Of a stretch of 40,611 bases of DNA, positions 19,815 through 28,491 are shown one piece after another (the stretch's first letter is position 1; each line of letters opens with the position of its first letter). This DNA comes from Ascoidea tarda (nom. inval.). Lineage: Eukaryota > Ascomycota > Saccharomycetes > Ascoideales > Ascoideaceae. The stretch is taken from NCBI GenBank assembly GCA_030560485.1, contig JAKTTS010000081.1:1-40611 (forward strand), written 5' to 3'. Made by a program: the position numbers and the translations under genes. Below the pieces are notes generated by a model. The model saw nothing but the letters and a program-made list of their open reading frames with translations. It was not told where the DNA came from and ran no database searches.

Positions 19815-20375
19815 ATGGGCTCAGACGATCTGGTCAAACACCACAGCGACTATACCAACTTCGACACCACGGACGCGTCAAAGCAGAGCGTTTTGTTTCA
19901 GGTGGTCGAAAACTACAGGGCTTTAGTGGACGACCAGAGAAATTGGGTTTGCAATTTGGCCAATGCTGCTTCCTTGATATGGGAAGCCTACCACAAACTC
20001 AATGCTTCCGGCTTGTCAAAGGCTGATGTGAATTGGTCTGGTTTCTATGTGGTGGATAATTTGGATACAAGTCAATTGATTCTAGCTCCATTTCAAGGCA
20101 AAGTTGCCTGTCAAACAATTCCTATTGGAAAGGGTGTCTGTGGAAAAACTGCCTCAACTAAACAAACACAGTTGGTTCCTGATGTCAATAAGTTTCCAGG
20201 CCATATCGCTTGTGATGGAGAAACAAATAGCGAAATTGTGGTGCCTATACTATTGGATAATCAATTGAAGGGAGTATTAGATATAGATTCGTTAACACTA
20301 GAAGGCTTTGATGAAGTCGATGCAAATTTTTTACAAAAATTAGCTGACTTGATTGCAACTACTTGTGACTGGTAA
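19815..20375 (+). CDS. GAF-domain free methionine-(R)-sulfoxide reductase
   Basis: Orthologue of S. cerevisiae YKL069W (fRMsr), which reduces free methionine-R-sulfoxide and protects against oxidative stress. The 186-aa product compares with 180 aa in yeast and is one GAF domain. Near-identical blocks include NWVCNLANAASLIWEAY, NWSGFYV, LAPFQGKVAC, IGKGVCG, VPDVNKFPGHIACDGET and SEIVVPI. The three cysteines of the redox centre are all present: VAC, GVCG and HIAC. The start is the ATG at 19815 (MGSDDLVK; yeast begins MGS). It is convergent with CSN12, with only 48 bp between stop codons, so the 3' UTRs probably overlap. Confidence 0.95.
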   Translation: MGSDDLVKHHSDYTNFDTTDASKQSVLFQVVENYRALVDDQRNWVCNLANAASLIWEAYHKLNASGLSKADVNWSGFYVVDNLDTSQLILAPFQGKVACQTIPIGKGVCGKTASTKQTQLVPDVNKFPGHIACDGETNSEIVVPILLDNQLKGVLDIDSLTLEGFDEVDANFLQKLADLIATTCDW

Positions 20376-20423
20376 GTATTCCAAAAATAAATGTATACTT
20401 GTTCTTGTTTACTCTTTGCTATT

Positions 20424-21866
20424 CTATTCCGTATTTCTTTTGACAGTGTTAATAAAAGCTTGTTTCTTACTGAAAACAATTATTCTTAAACTATGAGACA
20501 AATATCCCTTAATATAACCGTCAACTATCCCATTGCCTAAAAGACATTCGGTGTTGTTTAATTCATCGGTTGTAAATCTGATTTCTGGATCAATTTCTGG
20601 CTCTTTTTCTTTTTGATTTTGCAATTTTTTCTTTCTCTTTGCCTCTCGATCATTCAAATAAAACTGTTTCTCGTTATGATACTGCGAAAACTCCATTGCT
20701 TTGGTGAAATAGCCAATTGGTATTTGATAAATGTTTTTAATTTCAAAATTTGTGGGATTTTTCACTATTATACTATATGAAACTTTGAATAACTTGAAAA
20801 TTACAAATTTCCTTATTTTTTCAAATATTAAATAAAGATTTTTCTTTAATAGAAAATTTGTAATCTTATAAATAAAGGTATCAAATAATTTAATATTCCC
20901 GCTTTTAATAGCTCTGAATATTTGAAAGTAACATTTACTGATTTCTAGTATTTTCTTGAATTTTTCTGCACTTTCATAGTCTTGTTTGTCATCTTCATTT
21001 TGAACTTGAAAAAGTTGAAATACCTTCTTACTAGGCATTAATTTGTTTGTGTAAAACTTTATGGGAATTAATAAAAACAAAATAGATTTTATTTGGTGAT
21101 AATCATTTTTCCTTGTCAATCTTAATGCAAGTGTCAATTTTTCATTAGCAGAATCAAATTTTCCATCATTTAATTTTAACCAACCCGAATAATAAAGATA
21201 ATTTATAGCGTGTGATTTGGGAATGGAATAGATAGAAGGCAATTGATCTTTTATCGATTCAATAGCCTTTTCTATGTTACCAGATAAATGTGTTTGATCA
21301 AGTTTCAAATAAAACTTATAAATTAGAGCTGAGAAAAAGTGCACACCAATTTTTTTGGATTTTGACATATCCAATTCTCTATCATTCACACAGACTTTAA
21401 ACACCTTAGTGAGAGTAGCTAGCGCTCTTTGCATTTTTAGTATCTTTGGGTGTGTTCTCACACTGAAAGGGTTGTTGCTGTTATGATAACTGTATTTATT
21501 GTTTCTTTGGTTATTGTCATAGTCATCATCTACGTGTAAAGCCATATATTGTAGCTCAAAAGCAACGGTGATTAACGTTGGTAATATCCAGTTGGATGAG
21601 CCCTTAGCACATTTACTTAAGGAATCTAATAGTTCGTTTTGACACTGAAACGTCAGCAAAGGAACTCCACGATTAAGAGCTTTCATCAAGCTGAAATAGT
21701 TCACAATGACATCTTTCCATGTATCATAGCAATTAATTGCGTTTTTATTTAAAGACTGTAGCTCTAAGATCTCTTTTGGCGCATCGTTCATGATCGAAAA
21801 TCTTTCTTTTAGTAAGTCTCCATCTTCAGTAGCGCTAGCTAGACCAATTGCATGAATTATTTCCAT
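20424..21866 (-). CDS. CSN12: PCI-domain protein Csn12 (PCID2/Thp1 family)
   Basis: A 480-aa member of the PCID2/Csn12/Thp1 family. In S. cerevisiae Csn12 (423 aa) associates with the COP9-like complex, and with Thp3 in transcription and mRNA processing. Diagnostic blocks are KIGVHFFSALIYKFYLKL, IPKSHAINYLYYSGWLKL, FDSANEKLTLALRLT and the PCI segment from about residue 170 to 420 (IYQIPIGYF and following). A basic Lys/Glu/Gln stretch (REAKRKKKLQNQKEKE) interrupts the C-terminal winged-helix part. The start is the ATG at 21866 (MEIIHAIG); the frame extends upstream only to a TTG. Thp1 is the alternative, but the N-terminal part looks more like Csn12. Confidence 0.83.
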   Translation of the reverse strand: MEIIHAIGLASATEDGDLLKERFSIMNDAPKEILELQSLNKNAINCYDTWKDVIVNYFSLMKALNRGVPLLTFQCQNELLDSLSKCAKGSSNWILPTLITVAFELQYMALHVDDDYDNNQRNNKYSYHNSNNPFSVRTHPKILKMQRALATLTKVFKVCVNDRELDMSKSKKIGVHFFSALIYKFYLKLDQTHLSGNIEKAIESIKDQLPSIYSIPKSHAINYLYYSGWLKLNDGKFDSANEKLTLALRLTRKNDYHQIKSILFLLIPIKFYTNKLMPSKKVFQLFQVQNEDDKQDYESAEKFKKILEISKCYFQIFRAIKSGNIKLFDTFIYKITNFLLKKNLYLIFEKIRKFVIFKLFKVSYSIIVKNPTNFEIKNIYQIPIGYFTKAMEFSQYHNEKQFYLNDREAKRKKKLQNQKEKEPEIDPEIRFTTDELNNTECLLGNGIVDGYIKGYLSHSLRIIVFSKKQAFINTVKRNTE

Positions 21867-22120
21867 TATTACCCACAAATCACCCAAAAAAAACTCAGCT
21901 ATTTGCCCTCAATTAAAAATACAAAAGTAGCAGTAGTACTCGATATACTTTATTGCTTAGCGCTGGAGTTGCCAAATTGTTTTCTACTTCCAATTTCCGC
22001 CGCTCTGAAACAGGGTAACGTTTTCTCCGGCAAAAAAATTCCGCAAAAGCCTCGGCGTTTATGTAAGCTATTGGTAATGACATTGCAGATTATATAACAC
22101 TGTTATATAAAGCAGTGCAA

Positions 22121-25100
22121 CTATATAGTCAAGTACTTGTTCATCATTTCTGCTGCCAATTCATAATTTTCACTGAAATTGTATATCATAATAAGGTTAT
22201 ATGCTGTCTCTCTTTTTAGATCAAAGGTTGATGCATCTTCCTTATACTCGCTTGATTCTTTTTTGATAGTAGGTATCTCAATGGATAGAACCTTTTCGTA
22301 GAGCTCAACAGCAATAGAAGTCAATCCTATTAGATGAAACGTTCTTCCCAAGTTATATAGCGCTTCTTGATATTCAAATATTCCCTGGTCTTGTCGTATC
22401 TTGAAATATTCAATTATGTATGTGATTCCCTGGAGTATTTGCAAATGGCGGTTGGTTGTCAATCTTTGCATTGCTCTATGTATGTGAGCCAATCCATTTA
22501 ACAAACAAACCAATGGATCATTTGGAAACTTTTTGTATATCTTACTGAAATATCCCAAACTTGGTGCGTAACTTTTTCCAGCGTATAACAACGCTCCATA
22601 CAAAATAATTAAATATGGGTTCTCTTCACTTATATCAAAGTTCGAGTAATCATTTATAAGTTTTGCCTGGCCGTTAATCTCTTTCTTATATCTGACAGAA
22701 TCCCAAGCTTTGATTTGTCTCAAAAAGTATTTTTGATGATTTAATGATATATATGTATCAATTGATTCTTGTCCCGACGGTAAGCATAATGAAAATAGTC
22801 TGTATGCATCTCTTGAAAATTGGTAATAATTCAAAACATGTCGTAGGTTTGTAACAATTAGCTCAAAGTTGTTTGTCATTAAACCCATCGACAATTCTAC
22901 CAAACTCATTAACTTTCTATTTTTTTCATTTTGAAAAATCACTATGTTTTTTGCAATTTCTAATATCTCTAAAGATCTTTTATTTTTTTGAAACAGACAT
23001 AGAAACAATGAGTATTGCATAAATAATTCGAACCATTCATCAAAACTTAATCCTCTAAACAGTTGTGCTTTCATGATTTCTTGCATGTGATTATATTCGA
23101 TATCAAATATACCCTTTGTTTTGATTGTATCAATTAACCCATCATGCATTTGTTGAATTTTAGCTAATCTCTCTTCAATATCTAAATGGCCTTCTCTATA
23201 CTTGATCATATTACCAAGATAATCTAATTTTTCCTTGGGAATAAAATATTTAACATTCAAAAAATGTTCGATTAACTCGGAGCATAAATGAAGCCAGGCA
23301 TCTGCTGCAACGGGATTTTTTTCATTCTCAACCGATGGATATAATCTCTTTAATCGGTTATATGTTTCAACATTTTTAGCTGTTAGCTCTTTTTCTCTTT
23401 GCTTTTTCTCCTGTTCATTAAGCTTCCGTGGCTTTTGACTCATTTTAATATTATCATTAATTATGCCTCCTTTTTTGATCACAACTAGTTTTGGTGTTTC
23501 ATCTTCTTTTTCGCGTGTTTGTTTCTCATCTGAATTGTTTTTTACCAGAATTCTCTGCTGATTAATATCATTTAGCAAGGCCTTTGAACGTTCGTTATCC
23601 TCCAAATAGATATAAATCTCAGCTAATGCTAATTTTGCTTCAATATTTTCTGGATCAATCTCAATAACTGATTGATAAGCCGATATAGCTTGTTGATAAT
23701 CATCTGTTTCTTGCAAACATTTAGCCAATTGCATTACTAATTCAACTGTATTAAATTCATCGATGTATGACAATGGAGCAAAAATCTTTAGTGCTTCGGA
23801 ATAAAGATAGTTATTTAGCAAAGCTTTTCCAACTTCAAGATTTAAATCAGACACGTCTCTAGCATTTTTCTCCAAAAGAAATTCAAAATGTCTTAGAGCC
23901 TCTGGAATATCGTTCAAATTTAATCTAAACAAACCAAATTTAACACGGATATCAATTGGCAAGATGTTTTCCCTATCCTTTAAGTTTTGTGGTAGTGACA
24001 TGTATTTTTGATTTCTAGACCTTCTAACATCAAACTCAGAATCGTTATCTACCAAGTCCCACCAAGTTTCATCATCTCTATTTTGAATCCACCTGGAGAT
24101 TTGTTTACTTTTTTTCAACCCGATATCCCATGCAGTCAACTTGGAGTATAGCTCCATCAATATGTTTAGTTCAGACCAACCAAAGTTTGGAATAGAATCA
24201 TTTTCCGCTTGCAACATAGCTCTATTTTGATTAAAAATGTTTAAATACATATCAATTGCTTCGTTGTTACGGTTTTGTTGAGAGTAAACAGAAGCAAGTT
24301 CTCTGATTATAATAGTTTCAGATGGAAATAATTCAAGAAGTTTTTGAAATCCGTTTAAAGCCTTACCGAACTGACGCGTTTCTTTGTAAATTAAAGCACG
24401 ATTATAAATTGCTTTATGGTCTTTTGGGTCAGCCCATATTGCCCTTGTATAACAATGAATAGCCTGACTATGAAAACCCAATTCCTTACTTAATTCACCA
24501 ACATTTGACCAGAATTGAGCGTCTCTAGGATTATTTTGGGCAGCCACAAACCAGATATTACAACAGCTCTCTAAATCACCTTTCTGTTTATAAATATCAC
24601 CAATAGTTTTGTAGGCAGAGTAACATTTTGGGTCAAGTTTAATTACATCCAAATATAGCTTTTCAGCCTTTTCCATATCACCTTGAACAAATGCTTCATT
24701 GGCTTGAGATAACAGCATACGAACTTCAGGCTCTAGCTCTCTTTCTTTTCGTGGTCTTTGACTATTACTTCTAGCATTTTTGGACTTTTTTTTACTTTTA
24801 ACTTTGAAATTACCAGCACTTCTTAACATGTTCTTGAAAGAATCAGAATTTGGTGCAATAATCTCATCATCAGAGTCATAAAAATCTGAATTGCTAGTGT
24901 TATCCATATCAAAATCGCTATCACCAAGATCTTCACTTCCATCGCTTTTTTCGTTGTTGTTTTCTTCGATATTAGTATTATTGAATATATTTTTTTTAAT
25001 CTTGTTTGTTGTTTTTCTCTTAGAAGTGTTTCCTGCATTTATAGAGTTTAGATCCCTATCTGAAATATAATCACTGTCGTCATAAACATCGTCGTCGTCG

Positions 25101-25435
25101 TCGCCAAATAATAAACCATTGATAGATAAATTAGAGCGGGATGATGAATCCTTATTGTCGCCGTCGTCATCATCACTTCGAATAAATCTTTGTATGGAAT
25201 CAATATTATCAAAAATTGCTTCTGAATTTTGATTACGATGGTTCTGAGCATTTGGTTGTGCTTTATTTCTCTCGCTTTGTTGGATTGGTACACTGTTGTC
25301 TTCCGACTGTTCTAATAGCTCAAATTCGTCGTCTGTTTCGCCAAATCCCGATCCGTTGTCTTCAAGGACTTCTTTGTATCTTCTTTTGATCGAGGTCCTC
25401 AAAGACCTCCTTGTCTTTCTCCCACCCAGAGACAT
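22121..25435 (-). CDS. TFC4: TFIIIC subunit Tfc4 (tau131), TPR protein
   Basis: Tfc4 is the TPR subunit of TFIIIC tauA, which recruits Brf1 and Bdp1 to Pol III genes. The 1104-aa product compares with 1025 aa in yeast. Residues 1-210 are acidic and Asn-rich. A basic segment and RPRKERELEPEVRMLLSQAN open the first TPR array (about 240-440: AFVQGDMEKAEKLYLDVIKL, AYKTIGDIYKQKGDLESC, AIHCYTRAIWADPKDHKA). A linker and a second TPR group (about 490-630, including DYQQAISAYQSVIEIDPENI) follow. The C-terminal TPR block runs from about 940 to the end. The start is the ATG at 25435 (MSLGGRKTRRS); the codon two positions earlier is GTG. It shares a 229-bp divergent promoter with REX1. Confidence 0.96.
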   Translation of the reverse strand: MSLGGRKTRRSLRTSIKRRYKEVLEDNGSGFGETDDEFELLEQSEDNSVPIQQSERNKAQPNAQNHRNQNSEAIFDNIDSIQRFIRSDDDDGDNKDSSSRSNLSINGLLFGDDDDDVYDDSDYISDRDLNSINAGNTSKRKTTNKIKKNIFNNTNIEENNNEKSDGSEDLGDSDFDMDNTSNSDFYDSDDEIIAPNSDSFKNMLRSAGNFKVKSKKKSKNARSNSQRPRKERELEPEVRMLLSQANEAFVQGDMEKAEKLYLDVIKLDPKCYSAYKTIGDIYKQKGDLESCCNIWFVAAQNNPRDAQFWSNVGELSKELGFHSQAIHCYTRAIWADPKDHKAIYNRALIYKETRQFGKALNGFQKLLELFPSETIIIRELASVYSQQNRNNEAIDMYLNIFNQNRAMLQAENDSIPNFGWSELNILMELYSKLTAWDIGLKKSKQISRWIQNRDDETWWDLVDNDSEFDVRRSRNQKYMSLPQNLKDRENILPIDIRVKFGLFRLNLNDIPEALRHFEFLLEKNARDVSDLNLEVGKALLNNYLYSEALKIFAPLSYIDEFNTVELVMQLAKCLQETDDYQQAISAYQSVIEIDPENIEAKLALAEIYIYLEDNERSKALLNDINQQRILVKNNSDEKQTREKEDETPKLVVIKKGGIINDNIKMSQKPRKLNEQEKKQREKELTAKNVETYNRLKRLYPSVENEKNPVAADAWLHLCSELIEHFLNVKYFIPKEKLDYLGNMIKYREGHLDIEERLAKIQQMHDGLIDTIKTKGIFDIEYNHMQEIMKAQLFRGLSFDEWFELFMQYSLFLCLFQKNKRSLEILEIAKNIVIFQNEKNRKLMSLVELSMGLMTNNFELIVTNLRHVLNYYQFSRDAYRLFSLCLPSGQESIDTYISLNHQKYFLRQIKAWDSVRYKKEINGQAKLINDYSNFDISEENPYLIILYGALLYAGKSYAPSLGYFSKIYKKFPNDPLVCLLNGLAHIHRAMQRLTTNRHLQILQGITYIIEYFKIRQDQGIFEYQEALYNLGRTFHLIGLTSIAVELYEKVLSIEIPTIKKESSEYKEDASTFDLKRETAYNLIMIYNFSENYELAAEMMNKYLTI

Positions 25436-25664
25436 TGGCACAGAAAAATTGACTGAATATCTTTATATCCTGATATTGTAATATTGTGATATCCTGGTCT
25501 GTTGGAGTTGTTTACTGTTTCTGTTTGGAGATGTGAGACCAATCCACAGATAAAGTTAACATATTATCGCACTCCACGTGAAAAGTGCGTGATATCATTC
25601 GCTTAATATATAAAGGATCTTCTGGAAGCAGCAAGTAACAAAGCTGGTAGATATTGTCTCCAAG
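25436..25664. promoter_or_regulatory. Divergent promoter of TFC4 and REX1
   Basis: A 229-bp region. CACGTG (25575-25580) is bracketed by 6-bp inverted arms CGCACT (25568-25573) and AGTGCG (25584-25589). A TATATAAA box (25607-25614) lies 51 bp before the REX1 ATG. The bracketed CACGTG is the best candidate for a shared activator site. Confidence 0.55.
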
Positions 25665-28106
25665 ATGGCTTCAACCAAAATTATTGTTACCAAAGCTCTA
25701 AATGATGACGAGCCCCCTAAAAACAGCTTGGACGAGGGCTTGTTGAGTGGTAACAACACAAAAAACATCAAAAGAGATGTTAAAAGTGGCTCCAAACGTC
25801 ATTTGGATCTCAAGATGGATCATGACCAAGATGTTCACAAACGAGTTGCCAGACTAAGCATCACTGTTTCAAATAACGAAAAGAAAAACATCTTGCTATC
25901 GTTGTCATCTCCAAATAATTATTTGGAAAGTGGTTTGAAAAACGAGCTTAAAGATTCAAAAAAAACCTCTCACTTGGTCCATAAGCTCTCTTCAAAGCCC
26001 AAAGGAAGTGTGTTGAAGATATCCAAACACAAGAATCATCTTTCCAATTCTTTAAACAAATTTGGCTCCAAATCCAATAAAAAAACTCCTATTAAATCAA
26101 ATTTGAGCCCCAAAACAAAAGCAAAAATCGACAAAGGTCTAGCTTTAGGTGGAACCTTGAATACAAACGCAAACGCAAACGCAAACTCAAGTTTAAATTT
26201 AAATTCAGATTCAGATTCAGATTCAGAGTTGGCATTAAAGTCAAAAATGCCATTTTTAAAACCTTCTGTGGTTGATTCTTCCCACAAGTCTCAAAAAAGG
26301 AGGAGATCAAGTATAAATACATCCAATTCTGCTCAGTTTTCCCAAATTAAAAAAAAGAAATTTTTGAAACCGGCTTTAATGTCAATAAAATTCAGTGAAT
26401 TTAATGCAAAGCAAAAAAAATTAACAGTTCCAGATTTAAGAGATTTGATTTTATATGTATTTCACGATTATTCTACAAATAAACTAAGTTGGATCAATAT
26501 TACAAATCGATCTAAGATCAGAAACTTAGTATTTTTATTTGTTCCTGGTTTATCAGCTGATTTATTTACAAATTTGAGTGATTTTACCAAAACTTTTCAA
26601 CCACAGGAAATTATTGGCAATTGTTCAATTAATAATCATTTGGATTTTTTCAGTGATAAGTTTGATTGCATATTTCCCACAGTTGCACCTGGTAATAGAG
26701 AGTCTCTTTATTCCTCCTTTGCATCTTTGACTAATGTTCCTTTAACCAAAAAAGAAAAAAAAACATTAAAGACGTCTTCTGTACCCAAGAGAAAAATAAC
26801 TCTATTTAATTTGCTAATGACTCACAATTTATTAGTTTCTCAAAACTATCCTATCCATTCAAAATTAGATAGAGGTGAATTATGCACCGGAAATTGGGTG
26901 GAAACAATAGATTTTGAACATCCTGGTTGTAAAACATTTGCAATGGATTGTGAAATGTGCGAGTCAGAAAACGGCAAGGTTTTAACAAGAATATCACTTA
27001 TTGATTATAATTACAATATAGTTTTTGATAGCTATGTTAAACCAAGCGAGCCAATTACTAATTACTTAACTGAATACTCTGGTATCACTGAGGAAATTTT
27101 GAAAAATGTTACTGTAACTTTAAAAGATGTTCAAGCTAAACTTTTATCCATTGTTTCTTCTACTGATTTTTTGATTGGACACTCATTGGAAAGTGATTTG
27201 AATGTTCTTTTTATAAAGCATCCTTTGATAATTGATACTTCTGTAATTTATGAGCATCCCAAAGGGCCTCCTTCAAAGCCAAGCTTAAAATGGTTAGCAT
27301 TAAAGTACTTGAATTCCAAGATTCAAACAGGTACCAAGGGACATTCTTCAATTGAAGATGCCAAAACCTGTATGTCACTAACCAGGCTAAAACTCCAGAA
27401 TGGGATTAATTTTGGCATTAATATTAGCGACCAACAAACGATATTCAAAAGATTGAATTCCCTGACCAAAATTGGAAAGACATTGATATTGGACTATACA
27501 TCGAATTACAAGTTTCAACACCCGTCGTGTAATGACGAGGTAATTCCAACAGTAACTGAAAACGAATTTGAGAAAAGGATTCAGTGTTTCAACGATGATG
27601 AGATAACTCAAAATATTGTAGATAACGCATCTAAATATCGTTTCATTCTCGGAAAATTAAGGGAATTGGAGTTTGGACTAAACTGGGTTGAAAAACCCAA
27701 AACTTTTAAACCTTTGTCAAATACTGATACTAAGGATTTTAATACAAATACTGATGACGAACACGCTGAAAATGGCAAAGACAATTCAGAAGATCGCACC
27801 CACGAAACACATTGTAAGAGATTGAATGCTAGATTGAAAAAAATTCACCAAAGCTTGCCTAGTTCATCAATGCTAATAATATGCTCTGGCAGTGGTGACA
27901 CAAGAGATATGATTCAACTACAGAACCAGAAACGAGATTTTAATAACCAATTCAAAATAAAAAAGTTGTCAGAAATTTCTGTTACTTGGAATTCGCAAGA
28001 TGCAGAAAATCTCAGAAAATATACGGTGCAAGCAAGAGATGCTGTGACTTTTATTGGAATCAAAAAAGAGGATAACGAAAGTGTTTTAGACAGTGAAAAT
28101 GAATGA
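25665..28106 (+). CDS. REX1: DEDDh RNA exonuclease Rex1 (Rnh70)
   Basis: Rex1 is the nuclear 3'-5' exonuclease that trims 3' ends of 5S rRNA, tRNAs and other small RNAs. The exonuclease domain lies at about residues 425-575: MDCEMC with D428 and E430, GHSLESDLNVL, and GHSSIEDAKTCM with the catalytic His and Asp. The DEDDh set is therefore complete. Upstream, LTVPDLRDLILYVFHDY and IRNLVFLFVPGL are Rex1-type blocks, and after the nuclease comes the Rex1 tail (LKKIHQSLPSSSMLIICSGSGD). At 813 aa it is well above yeast Rex1 (553), owing to a Lys/Ser-rich N-terminal 230 residues with NA and SD microsatellite repeats (near residues 165-190). The start is the first ATG, 51 bp after a TATA box. Rex3 and Rex4 are shorter and lack the flanking blocks. 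Confidence 0.93.
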   Translation: MASTKIIVTKALNDDEPPKNSLDEGLLSGNNTKNIKRDVKSGSKRHLDLKMDHDQDVHKRVARLSITVSNNEKKNILLSLSSPNNYLESGLKNELKDSKKTSHLVHKLSSKPKGSVLKISKHKNHLSNSLNKFGSKSNKKTPIKSNLSPKTKAKIDKGLALGGTLNTNANANANSSLNLNSDSDSDSELALKSKMPFLKPSVVDSSHKSQKRRRSSINTSNSAQFSQIKKKKFLKPALMSIKFSEFNAKQKKLTVPDLRDLILYVFHDYSTNKLSWINITNRSKIRNLVFLFVPGLSADLFTNLSDFTKTFQPQEIIGNCSINNHLDFFSDKFDCIFPTVAPGNRESLYSSFASLTNVPLTKKEKKTLKTSSVPKRKITLFNLLMTHNLLVSQNYPIHSKLDRGELCTGNWVETIDFEHPGCKTFAMDCEMCESENGKVLTRISLIDYNYNIVFDSYVKPSEPITNYLTEYSGITEEILKNVTVTLKDVQAKLLSIVSSTDFLIGHSLESDLNVLFIKHPLIIDTSVIYEHPKGPPSKPSLKWLALKYLNSKIQTGTKGHSSIEDAKTCMSLTRLKLQNGINFGINISDQQTIFKRLNSLTKIGKTLILDYTSNYKFQHPSCNDEVIPTVTENEFEKRIQCFNDDEITQNIVDNASKYRFILGKLRELEFGLNWVEKPKTFKPLSNTDTKDFNTNTDDEHAENGKDNSEDRTHETHCKRLNARLKKIHQSLPSSSMLIICSGSGDTRDMIQLQNQKRDFNNQFKIKKLSEISVTWNSQDAENLRKYTVQARDAVTFIGIKKEDNESVLDSENE

Positions 28107-28491
28107 GTGTATGATAAAATGTGTATGATAAAATGTGTATAATATTTTTTTCTTTTTTCTTTTTTTTTTCCACAACGTTTGGATATTTATTAATTCAAGA
28201 TCATGATGATGTGTAATATCTCGAAGTTTGTTTTTTTCTATTTTTTTAGTAACTTCACAAATTATGGACCAAATCTTTGTTATTTATATATGGGAAAGCG
28301 ATATATAGAACCAATGTTGGCAGAGACTGCCCCATTGCTGCAAAATTCACTCTGTGACTAAGCTTTGGAATTGGGTTTCCAAAGCTGATCTGGAATTTGA
28401 AAGGCTCTTGAACCGCTCTTTCTGAGCAGCAGCTGCACTGGTCAGAAGTCTCTCAGACAGCAAAACCAGCAGACACCACTGTTCTTTCCTG
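28107..28491. promoter_or_regulatory. REX1 3' flank and dynactin p62 promoter
   Basis: A 385-bp gap. After REX1 it has a duplicated GTGTATGATAAAAT, then a T-rich tract (28147-28170). Near the next gene it becomes GC-richer and contains a perfect inverted repeat (28361-28386) and AGCAGCAGCTGC. A TATATAG-type TATA lies near 28300. Confidence 0.5.
28361..28386. repeat. Perfect inverted repeat, 10-bp arms, 6-nt loop
   Basis: AGCTTTGGAA (28361-28370) and TTCCAAAGCT (28377-28386) around TTGGGT, about 105 bp before the p62 ATG. All ten pairs match. It could be a protein site or, if transcribed, a leader hairpin. Confidence 0.85.
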
